From: an uncultured Candidatus Melainabacteria bacterium
GTDB lineage: Bacteria > Cyanobacteriota > Vampirovibrionia > Gastranaerophilales > Gastranaerophilaceae
Reading direction: 5' to 3'
NCBI GenBank assembly: GCA_934675695.1
Contig: CAKURN010000092.1
Coordinates: 1 to 6,125 of the forward strand
Length of the DNA: 6,125 bases
Made by a program: the position numbers and the translations under genes. Positions 1 to 4,881 of this stretch are shown piece after piece. Under the pieces are notes generated by a model. The model saw only the letters and a program-made list of their open reading frames with translations, made no database searches and was not told the DNA's origin. Positions within the stretch are counted from its first letter, which is position 1; every line of letters starts with the position of its first letter.

Positions 1-1
1 G

Positions 2-22
2 AAGGGGCGAAAGAAATTTTGA
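2..22 (+). CDS. Possible 3' end of a plus-strand gene (partial)
   Basis: One plus-strand frame reads KGRKKF followed by TGA at 20-22, directly before a hairpin with a T-run. A basic C-terminal tail ending just at a terminator is what a real gene end looks like, and some ribosomal or nucleic-acid-binding proteins end this way. Only six codons are visible, so the product cannot be named. The other two plus frames read on through the hairpin, which makes them less likely. This is an inference from the terminator position and could be chance. Confidence 0.3.
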   Translation, partial: KGRKKF

Positions 23-43
23 CACATGTGATGTGTATTTTTT
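22..43 (+). terminator. Small factor-independent terminator-like hairpin
   Basis: ACACAT (22-27), a GTG loop and ATGTGT (31-36) form a perfect 6-bp stem, followed by A and six T. The stem is short but contains four A/T and two G/C pairs, and the T-run is on the plus-strand side. It would end a plus-strand transcript arriving from the left edge. Confidence 0.5.
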
Positions 44-60
44 AAGCTATGTGAAAGGAA

Positions 61-85
61 CCTATATATATATATATATATTAGG
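61..85. repeat. (TA)9 dinucleotide tract inside a CCTA/TAGG inverted repeat
   Basis: Nine TA units (63-80) are bracketed by CC on the left and TTAGG on the right, so CCTA and TAGG pair and the alternating TA tract can fold on itself as a long AT hairpin or cruciform. TA tracts are prone to slipped-strand length change. No ORF crosses it, so any effect would be on DNA structure or transcription. ATTTT follows on the plus side, so it could also act as a weak second terminator. Confidence 0.6.
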
Positions 86-156
86 ATTTTGATTGGTGAA
101 ATTATGTTTTTAATGTTTGATATTATTCTATTCATGGTATTGATTCGCTTAACAGT

Positions 157-177
157 ATTATTCCACATGAGAATAAT
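157..177. repeat. Inverted repeat downstream of small ORF, copy A
   Basis: ATTATTC (157-163) and GAATAAT (171-177) form a 7-bp perfect stem with a 7-nt loop. It lies 17 bp beyond the stop codon of the 72-residue ORF. On the minus strand it has no T-run, and on the plus strand only four T follow, so a terminator role is doubtful. It could be an mRNA 3'-end stabiliser or a protein-binding site. The same structure is at 2418-2438. Confidence 0.4.
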
Positions 178-193
178 TTTGTAAATAAAAAAA

Positions 194-412
194 TCAAAGT
201 TCGTTTATTTGAGATAGAAATACATCATCATACAAGTCATACTGAGTGAGTAAAGAATTAATTTCTTCATCTGTTGGAGAAATATTATCTCTATCGAGAA
301 GAATTTCTAGCACTCTAACTAATTTTTGTCTATCGATATTGTAATCAATATTTTTGTGTTTTATTATAATAATGTTTTTTGAAGTTTGATTTAGAATTTC
401 ATTTTTCTGCAT
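194..412 (-). CDS. 72-residue acidic hypothetical protein, copy A
   Basis: I do not recognise the family. The product has 72 residues, no cysteine, no signal peptide and no membrane segment, so it is probably cytoplasmic. It has an N-terminal Ile/Lys/Asn-rich part (IIIIKHKNIDY, about residues 14-24), a likely amphipathic helix (LVRVLEILL, about 31-39) and a strongly acidic C-terminal half (about 40-72) with an SPTDEEIN motif. Net charge is about -5. The start is supported by AAAGGA about eight bases upstream and by a promoter 30 bp further up. The coding sequence is identical, base for base, to the copy at 2455-2673. It reads in the same direction as the prepilin-like gene. It may be a small regulator or antitoxin-like protein, but no partner toxin is visible and nothing in the sequence proves a function. 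Confidence 0.7.
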   Translation of the reverse strand: MQKNEILNQTSKNIIIIKHKNIDYNIDRQKLVRVLEILLDRDNISPTDEEINSLLTQYDLYDDVFLSQINEL

Positions 413-442
413 ATTAATTTCCTTTTTTATGAAAGCAAAATT

Positions 443-472
443 AATATACCATAAATTTAAAAAACGTGTTTA
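443..472 (-). promoter_or_regulatory. Predicted sigma70-type promoter of small ORF, copy A
   Basis: On the minus strand an extended -10, TGG-TATATT (hexamer at 443-448), lies 18 bp from TAAACA (467-472), which matches four of six bases of the -35 consensus. The expected transcript start leaves a leader of about 25 nt that contains the AAAGGA ribosome-binding site (about 420-425). The element is identical in copy B. Confidence 0.5.
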
Positions 473-651
473 GATAAGTGGGTGTGAGTTTTCTTGAGGT
501 TTTTAAATTTGATTTTGATATGTTTGGGTTTTAAATATTTTTGGTTCGCTTAATTGAAGAAAATGGAATTTTTTAGAAATTTGAAATTGTTACAAAAGTT
601 AATGTTTGGGGCTTAAAATAGCCAAATGCACTTTTATTGTATTTTATTTGT

Positions 652-2271
652 TTATACACCACTTACTGAGCAAAAATTGCCAACAGTTCCTGTGGTCTTG
701 CCAAAATTTGTCTGAGAAGTAGATTTTTTGCAGCTTTGACTTCCATTAATTCCTACTGTGCAATATTCTATCGTATATTGACATTCATACGTACCTTTAC
801 TTGTTTTAATTGTTGTGCCTGTATATGGACCTTTTTTCTTACAAATTGCTGTTTTATCTGATGCAGAATTGTAGTAATATGTATACCCGCTAGGGCAAGT
901 AACACAAGTGTCATCATAGCCAACACCATTAGGGCATTGCAATATACACCTTCCATACGAAAGTTTATAATTGCTTCTACAGCTTGAACAGTAATTTGTA
1001 CGAGAACATGAGGTGCAATTAGCAACATCACATGTAACAGATTCGGCAGTTTTAGTACATTTACCACTAGATAAAGTGTAACCGGATTCGCAACTAGAAC
1101 AGTAGTTTGTACTAGAACATGAGTTGCAATTAGAAACATTACATGTGACTGACTTTGAACAACTTCCACCAGATAAAGTATATCCAGAATAACATTTTGA
1201 ACAATAATTCGTACTAGAACATGAACTGCAATTAGAAACATTACATGTAACTCCGTTTTTCACGCAACGTCCGTTTGTTAATGTATAACCGGAATAGCAT
1301 CTGGTACAAGTGCTAGAACTAGAACAAGAACTGCAATTAGATGGACAATCAACATAACAAGTTCCACCTGAAAGATAATATCCAGAATAACAACTTGTGC
1401 AAGTAGAGTAACTTGAACAATTATAGCAAGAAGACGAACAAGAACTACAAGTATTGGAAGAAGTTTTGTAGTAATGGCTATTGCAAGATATACAAGTGCC
1501 ATCAGATGAGTCGCAAACACTGCAGTTTGCTGTTTTTGATACACAAGTTGCATGATTTGTACCACCTGTACAATAATAACCTGTTTCGCAACTGATACAA
1601 GCGGTTTTATCGCTAGTTACGTAGGTTCCTGCAGAGCAGTAGGTCTTCTTTCCGTCTTTGCATATATACCCTTCTCCGCATTCTAATGTACATACACTAG
1701 AACCTTTAATAGACCATTTTCCATCAGGACATGGTGTATGGTTTTTGCTGTTTTTTATGCAGTAATACCCTTCTTCGCATTCTTTTTTATTTACACCATC
1801 AGGACAATAATACCCCTCAGGACAAGAAACGCACATACCATCTTCTATGTAGTAGCCTGTTTTACAAGCGTCACATTTTGAACCAGATGAACAAGTTGCA
1901 CAATTTGCATCAATTTCAGAACAGGGTTTGCAACTACAGGAATCTGCAACTCCATACTGCCCACTAGGGCAACTACAGTCACACATAATACAGTGGGGAG
2001 AATTTTTTGACAAATCGCAAAAATTACATTTTCCGCAAGAAGACGAGTTTGTGCCTCCGTTTGCAGGATTTGAAAAAATTTGGCAGTTTCTTGTTATATT
2101 CATTTCTGAATTTATTTTTAATGGTTTTCCGTTGATTTTTTTGATTGTTACAGGAACAAAAGCTGCCATTATAGAACCAATAAAAATAAGAGCAATCATG
2201 ACTTCTAAAAGGGAAAAAGCAGAGATTTTATTTTTTTTAAACAAAGCCGAAAAATTAATGTGATTTTTCAT
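652..2271 (-). CDS. Type IV prepilin-like protein with cysteine-rich furin/VSP-like repeats
   Basis: The N-terminus is a class III (prepilin) signal: a basic leader (KKNKISA), then F-S-L-L-E and a hydrophobic helix through about residue 42. The predicted cleavage is A18/F19, with the diagnostic glutamate at mature +5 (E23) and alanine instead of the usual glycine at -1. The remaining ~500 residues are Cys/Ser/Gly/Tyr-rich, with about 72 cysteines (13%) and about 22 CxxC motifs. There are GYYC-type modules in the first half, then tandem repeats of the form C-x4-C-x2-C-x5-C-x2-C-x10-C. These resemble furin-like/growth-factor-receptor repeats and Giardia VSPs. The last ~75 residues are less repetitive and Thr/Lys-rich. 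The protein is probably exported by a type IV pilus or type II secretion machinery and disulfide-bonded outside the cytoplasm. I place the start at 2271, because AGGGA lies five bases upstream, rather than the in-frame ATG at 2328, which would give a 19-residue unneeded extension. No pilus assembly genes are nearby. Exact role is unknown; adhesin or surface coat is inference. Confidence 0.85.
   Translation of the reverse strand: MKNHINFSALFKKNKISAFSLLEVMIALIFIGSIMAAFVPVTIKKINGKPLKINSEMNITRNCQIFSNPANGGTNSSSCGKCNFCDLSKNSPHCIMCDCSCPSGQYGVADSCSCKPCSEIDANCATCSSGSKCDACKTGYYIEDGMCVSCPEGYYCPDGVNKKECEEGYYCIKNSKNHTPCPDGKWSIKGSSVCTLECGEGYICKDGKKTYCSAGTYVTSDKTACISCETGYYCTGGTNHATCVSKTANCSVCDSSDGTCISCNSHYYKTSSNTCSSCSSSCYNCSSYSTCTSCYSGYYLSGGTCYVDCPSNCSSCSSSSTCTRCYSGYTLTNGRCVKNGVTCNVSNCSSCSSTNYCSKCYSGYTLSGGSCSKSVTCNVSNCNSCSSTNYCSSCESGYTLSSGKCTKTAESVTCDVANCTSCSRTNYCSSCRSNYKLSYGRCILQCPNGVGYDDTCVTCPSGYTYYYNSASDKTAICKKKGPYTGTTIKTSKGTYECQYTIEYCTVGINGSQSCKKSTSQTNFGKTTGTVGNFCSVSGV
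940..1455 (-). repeat. Tandem cysteine-rich coding repeats, period 102-111 bp
   Basis: Within the prepilin-like gene a DNA motif around AGAACATGA-x-x-TGCAATTAG recurs at about 1003, 1114, 1216 and (diverged) 1321, i.e. steps of 111, 102 and 105 bp, encoding units of 34-37 residues. The three units nearest the C-terminus are the most alike (VTCNVSNC / VTCDVANC followed by TNYCS), while the more N-terminal ones are diverged. All steps are multiples of three, so gain or loss of a unit would keep the reading frame. Boundaries are approximate. Confidence 0.8.
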
Positions 2272-2276
2272 ATATT

Positions 2277-2283
2277 TCCCTTT
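2277..2283 (-). promoter_or_regulatory. Ribosome-binding site that decides the prepilin start
   Basis: On the minus strand AAAGGGA lies five bases before the ATG at 2271-2269. The upstream in-frame ATG at 2328 has no comparable site and lies upstream of the predicted transcript start, so the shorter form is preferred. Confidence 0.6.
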
Positions 2284-2309
2284 TTTCAATTCGTGTCTTG
2301 CGTTTAGAA

Positions 2310-2338
2310 AATATATTAATAGCATCAAAATAAAACAA
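2310..2338 (-). promoter_or_regulatory. Predicted sigma70-type promoter of the prepilin-like gene
   Basis: On the minus strand TTGTTT (2338-2333) and TATATT (2315-2310) are separated by exactly 17 bp. The -10 matches five of six consensus bases and the -35 matches three. The expected start, near 2303, would give a leader of about 30 nt containing the AAAGGGA site. It lies outside the repeats, so the gene has its own promoter and need not depend on the small-ORF promoter in copy B. Confidence 0.45.
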
Positions 2339-2340
2339 AT

Positions 2341-2366
2341 AATAAAAAAGCAAAACTCTATGCTTT
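2341..2366 (-). terminator. Weak terminator-like hairpin after small ORF copy B
   Basis: On the minus strand AAAGCA (2366-2361) pairs with TGCTTT (2352-2347) over an 8-nt loop, followed by a T-rich tail (TTTATT). The stem has only two G/C pairs, so termination would be partial. It sits between the small ORF and the prepilin promoter and could partly insulate the two. Confidence 0.3.
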
Positions 2367-2417
2367 AATAGTGTTTTTAAATACAATTCTATTCATATTT
2401 CCAATTCGCTTAACAGT

Positions 2418-2438
2418 ATTATTCCACATGAGAATAAT
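2418..2438. repeat. Inverted repeat downstream of small ORF, copy B
   Basis: This is the second copy of the ATTATTC/GAATAAT stem with a 7-nt loop, 17 bp beyond the stop codon of small ORF copy B. It is unchanged between the two repeats and has no T-run on the minus strand. Confidence 0.4.
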
Positions 2439-2454
2439 TTTGTAAATAAAAAAA

Positions 2455-2673
2455 TCAAAGTTCGTTTATTTGAGATAGAAATACATCATCATACAAGTCA
2501 TACTGAGTGAGTAAAGAATTAATTTCTTCATCTGTTGGAGAAATATTATCTCTATCGAGAAGAATTTCTAGCACTCTAACTAATTTTTGTCTATCGATAT
2601 TGTAATCAATATTTTTGTGTTTTATTATAATAATGTTTTTTGAAGTTTGATTTAGAATTTCATTTTTCTGCAT
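2455..2673 (-). CDS. 72-residue acidic hypothetical protein, copy B
   Basis: The nucleotide sequence is identical to that of the ORF at 194-412, so the protein is the same: 72 residues, acidic, no cysteine, no export signal, family not recognised. It lies upstream of the prepilin-like gene on the same strand, 183 bp away, with a weak terminator-like hairpin and a separate prepilin promoter between them. Perfect identity of ORF, ribosome-binding site and promoter means either very recent duplication or ongoing gene conversion. The ORF has a good Shine-Dalgarno sequence (AAAGGA) and promoter, which supports real expression, but its function is unknown. Confidence 0.7.
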   Translation of the reverse strand: MQKNEILNQTSKNIIIIKHKNIDYNIDRQKLVRVLEILLDRDNISPTDEEINSLLTQYDLYDDVFLSQINEL

Positions 2674-2703
2674 ATTAATTTCCTTTTTTATGAAAGCAAA
2701 ATT

Positions 2704-2733
2704 AATATACCATAAATTTAAAAAACGTGTTTA
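2704..2733 (-). promoter_or_regulatory. Predicted sigma70-type promoter of small ORF, copy B
   Basis: This is the same extended -10 (TGG-TATATT, hexamer 2704-2709) and TAAACA at 2728-2733 with an 18-bp spacer as in copy A. It points away from bioD, so the region 2674-2895 is a divergent intergenic region. Confidence 0.5.
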
Positions 2734-2849
2734 GATAAGCGGGTGTGAGTTTTTTTAAGATTTTTAAATTTGATTTTGATATGTTTGGGTTTTAAATATT
2801 TTTGGTTCGCTTAATTGAAGAAAATGGAATTTTTTGGAAATTTGAAATT

Positions 2850-2878
2850 GTTACAAAAGTTAATGTTTGGAGTAAAAT
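2850..2878 (+). promoter_or_regulatory. Candidate bioD promoter spanning the repeat edge
   Basis: GTTACA (2850-2855, four of six -35 bases) and TAAAAT (2873-2878, five of six -10 bases) are 17 bp apart. Transcription would begin near 2885, giving a very short leader that just contains the AGGAGG site. The -35 lies inside the direct repeat and the -10 outside it. No inverted repeat resembling a BirA biotin operator is visible here. Confidence 0.3.
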
Positions 2879-2884
2879 AAAAAA

Positions 2885-2890
2885 AGGAGG
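2885..2890 (+). promoter_or_regulatory. Strong Shine-Dalgarno of bioD
   Basis: AGGAGG lies five bases before the ATG at 2896. This is the strongest ribosome-binding site in the window and contrasts with bioF, which has none. Confidence 0.85.
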
Positions 2891-2895
2891 AAAGT

Positions 2896-3558
2896 ATGAA
2901 AAGTATCTTTATAACAGGAATTGACACAGATATAGGTAAGACATTTGTTTCTATAGGATTATGCCTAAAAAAAGAAGCACAAGGGCTAAAAGTAGGCTAT
3001 TTTAAACCATTTCAAAGTGGAGCTTATGAAAAAGACGGAAAACTCATCGCACCTGATTTGTACGAATTGAAAAAATATTCTAACATCAATTCTATGTATT
3101 CGTATTTGTTTAAAGGCGAGGTTTCTCCGCATTTGGCAAGTTTAATTGATAATGTAGAAGTCGATATGGAAAAAGTTAAAAACGACTTCAAAAATTTTTC
3201 CGCTAAATTCGATTTTACAGTTGTCGAAGGGGCTGGGGGATTGTATTGTCCTGCTGTAAAAGGAAAGTTGTTTTGCGATATTATAAAAGAACTAAATCAA
3301 GAAATAATCATCGTAACGACGCCAAAGTTGGGAAAATTGAACCACACATTGATGACGATAGAATGTGCAAAATTGAACAATATCAAAATAAAAGGGTTAA
3401 TAATAAACCAAATCCCAAAAAACCCAACTCTTTCTGAAAAAAACTTTTTGAAAGAATTAAAGATGTTTTGTGATACAGAAATACTGGGTGAAATACCAAA
3501 AATCGAAAACCCAAAAAAAGAAGATATTTTAAAAGCGTTTAATAATATCAATTTGTAA
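2896..3558 (+). CDS. bioD: Dethiobiotin synthetase BioD
   Basis: BioD is a cytoplasmic enzyme that uses ATP and CO2 to convert 7,8-diaminopelargonic acid to dethiobiotin, the step before biotin synthase. The 220 residues match the usual length. Visible motifs are the P-loop GIDTDIGKT (residues 8-16, with K15 and T16), the substrate lysine in FKPFQSG (K37), a conserved aspartate (D54), the EGAGG loop (E111-G115) with its catalytic glutamate, and the NQIP base-recognition motif near residue 176. The start follows AGGAGG. It is alone on the plus strand and converges on bioC: the last 11 bp overlap the end of bioC. Its upstream region is made mostly of the 467-bp repeat. BioA and BioB, its partners on either side of the pathway, are not in the window. 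Confidence 0.95.
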   Translation: MKSIFITGIDTDIGKTFVSIGLCLKKEAQGLKVGYFKPFQSGAYEKDGKLIAPDLYELKKYSNINSMYSYLFKGEVSPHLASLIDNVEVDMEKVKNDFKNFSAKFDFTVVEGAGGLYCPAVKGKLFCDIIKELNQEIIIVTTPKLGKLNHTLMTIECAKLNNIKIKGLIINQIPKNPTLSEKNFLKELKMFCDTEILGEIPKIENPKKEDILKAFNNINL

Positions 3559-4249
3559 TATAAATAGGGTTGTATGTAAGAGTAGAGTTGAATTTTTCAT
3601 CTAAAATTTTCAACCCTTGTTTTAGCGTTTTGAAATTTATTCTAGAAGAATAAAGAGAATTTACGCCTGTATTTTTAAGATGTTTTAAAATATCGATTGA
3701 AGAATTGAATTTGAGTTTTTCAATTTCAGATGCAATAGAAAAATAAGGAAACAAGTTTTTTAATTCTTCAATAGAATAATAATTTAAACCGACGTCGAAA
3801 GCTTCTTTTATTTCGATTAGATTTTGCTTTCCAAAAGTCGAAAACAAAATCTGTCCACCAGTATTTAACATCGATTTCAATTTCAAAATTGTTTGATTAA
3901 AATCGCCTGCCCATTGGAGGCTGGCATTTGCAACAATAAGATCAAATTTTTCTTCTGTTAAAAAGTCTTCGATGCTTGTTTGTTTGAATGAGATTTTATC
4001 ACTTAAATCTTTGATAAAATCAAAACTATCAACTATATCTATAGCAAAGTATTTTTCAAATTTTACATTTTGAACAATTTCAAAAGTCAACAATCCTGTA
4101 TAAGAACCTATTTCTAAGATTTTTTTAAATGATTGTTTTTTAAGCATAGAAGCTAGCTTTTGAGCCATTTTTTTTTGAACAAAAGCGTTTTTGTTGTATG
4201 TATTTAAACTTTTTTGAAAGTTTTTTTTGATTAGTTTTTTATCTAACAT
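3548..4249 (-). CDS. bioC: Malonyl-ACP O-methyltransferase BioC
   Basis: BioC transfers a methyl group from S-adenosylmethionine to the free carboxyl of malonyl-ACP, so that fatty-acid synthesis can extend it to pimeloyl-ACP methyl ester. The 233 residues have a class I methyltransferase fold: motif I LEIGSYTG (residues 45-52), the acidic residue ending strand 2 (D71), and the NASLQWAGDF motif (108-117), which corresponds to the N-x3-QW signature typical of BioC. The N-terminus (KNFQKSLNTYNKNAFVQ) also fits the family. The length is slightly less than the ~250 of the E. coli protein. The ATG lies inside the end of bioG (7-bp overlap, ATGTTAG), indicating translational coupling. Its 3' end overlaps bioD on the other strand, and no terminator is visible between them. 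Confidence 0.92.
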   Translation of the reverse strand: MLDKKLIKKNFQKSLNTYNKNAFVQKKMAQKLASMLKKQSFKKILEIGSYTGLLTFEIVQNVKFEKYFAIDIVDSFDFIKDLSDKISFKQTSIEDFLTEEKFDLIVANASLQWAGDFNQTILKLKSMLNTGGQILFSTFGKQNLIEIKEAFDVGLNYYSIEELKNLFPYFSIASEIEKLKFNSSIDILKHLKNTGVNSLYSSRINFKTLKQGLKILDEKFNSTLTYNPIYITN

Positions 4250-4881
4250 AACAATTCATTCCAAGAATCATAACTTTCAAAAGGGCAATGTGTAGAATTT
4301 ATTGTTTCGATTTTTGTTTTATTTTGCCAAAAATTGAGTTGGTTTTTCGTCGGAATAATTCTATCATCATTGGATATTATTGCTTTTGTGAATGTAATTT
4401 CATCATCTAAAACAATGTTTTGTATTGCAAGAAGTTCTTCTTTTAAGTCGTTTAAACTTCTTGTGATTGTTATATTGGGGTTTAGATTTCCATTATCAAA
4501 CATGTTTTTTATAAATTTGTCTAAATTTTCTTGATTTAAAAATTTCATAGTGATTTTGTAGACTTTTTCAGGAATACCAAATTCGTTGTTGATTAATTTT
4601 GCAGTTCCATTTATTGCAATTTTTTTGTCAAAATTTTCAAAAATATTTTTAAATTTGTTTACCGCATAAACCCCCATTGACCAGCAAATGAGGTATTTTC
4701 CTTCATATTTTTCAAAGTCAAATTTAGAAAAATCGAACTCTAAATTTCTATAATCATACAAAACCAAAATATCAAAATCTTCTTTTTTTAGGTGTTTAAT
4801 AGGGGTTTCATTCATTGCCCAACCATTAAAAAAAACAATCAATTTTTTGTTTTCGTTTTTATTTAGCCAAAAATATTCCAT
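4243..4881 (-). CDS. bioG: Pimeloyl-ACP methyl ester esterase BioG
   Basis: BioG is an alpha/beta hydrolase that removes the methyl group from pimeloyl-ACP methyl ester, replacing E. coli BioH. The 212 residues show FFNGWAMNE (17-25), typical of BioG, and the nucleophile motif CWSMG (66-70, S68), in which cysteine replaces the first glycine of GxSxG. A probable catalytic aspartate lies in SNDDRIIP (D173) and the catalytic histidine in STHCPF (H198). Its place between bioF and bioC matches the BioF-BioG-BioC order known in several Gram-negative bacteria. The start codon shares one base with the bioF stop (TAATG). Catalytic assignments are by motif position, not structure. A general esterase is less likely, given the context. 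Confidence 0.9.
   Translation of the reverse strand: MEYFWLNKNENKKLIVFFNGWAMNETPIKHLKKEDFDILVLYDYRNLEFDFSKFDFEKYEGKYLICWSMGVYAVNKFKNIFENFDKKIAINGTAKLINNEFGIPEKVYKITMKFLNQENLDKFIKNMFDNGNLNPNITITRSLNDLKEELLAIQNIVLDDEITFTKAIISNDDRIIPTKNQLNFWQNKTKIETINSTHCPFESYDSWNELLC

Larger units (their letters stand above)
143..609. repeat. 467-bp direct repeat, copy A
   Basis: This block aligns without a gap to 2404-2870 (constant offset 2261) and differs at only five positions: 479 T/C, 493 C/T, 496 G/A, 499 G/A and 575 A/G, about 98.9% identity. Bases 143-478 are identical to the second copy. It contains a complete 72-codon minus-strand ORF, its promoter and about 130 bp of non-coding sequence upstream. 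An 11-bp identical patch (ATTCTATTCAT, 125-135) lies just outside the left edge, separated by seven mismatched bases. No terminal inverted repeats and no transposase are visible, so it does not look like a standard insertion sequence. Confidence 0.95.
2404..2870. repeat. 467-bp direct repeat, copy B
   Basis: This is the second copy of 143-609, in the same orientation. The five differences from copy A are at 2740, 2754, 2757, 2760 and 2836. The left edge coincides with ATTCGCTTAA. The right edge is 26 bp before the bioD start codon, so the repeat forms most of the DNA upstream of bioD. Together with copy A it brackets the prepilin-like gene; the repeat-to-repeat distance is 2261 bp. Confidence 0.95.

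Noticed and set aside
480..609. Small RNA gene in the G/T-rich non-coding end of the repeat (also 2741-2870)
   Set aside because: The plus strand is strikingly T- and G-rich, but no promoter-plus-terminator pair or stable stem is visible to support an RNA gene.
940..1455. CRISPR array
   Set aside because: The repeats are 102-111 bp, lie inside an open reading frame and encode cysteine-rich protein units; there are no short identical repeats with unique spacers and no cas genes.
768..1565. Long antisense-frame minus-strand ORFs inside the prepilin-like gene (768-1241, 1278-1565)
   Set aside because: They are alternative frames of the same strand, rich in Val/Leu/Ile because the true frame is rich in Cys/Ser/Tyr codons. 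They have no ribosome-binding site and no domain, and the true frame has a full prepilin signal and regular cysteine spacing.
1413..2263. Plus-strand ORFs across the prepilin-like gene (1413-1595, 1731-1967, 1928-2263)
   Set aside because: They are opposite-strand shadows of the cysteine-rich coding region, with no start signals and unlikely composition.
2272..2328. Longer start of the prepilin-like gene at 2328
   Set aside because: It would add 19 residues before an already complete prepilin leader, has no Shine-Dalgarno site and lies upstream of the predicted transcript start.
143..2870. Composite transposon
   Set aside because: The flanking units carry no transposase, no terminal inverted repeats and no visible target-site duplication. 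The arrangement is recorded as direct repeats only.
2674..2895. BirA-type biotin operator or riboswitch upstream of bioD
   Set aside because: No long dyad resembling the known BirA operator and no riboswitch-like fold was found by eye; most of the region is the 467-bp repeat, which also occurs away from bioD.
3246..4534. Small ORFs overlapping the biotin genes (3246-3437, 3297-3551, 4334-4534)
   Set aside because: They lie wholly inside bioD or bioG in other frames, with no start signals and no recognisable product.
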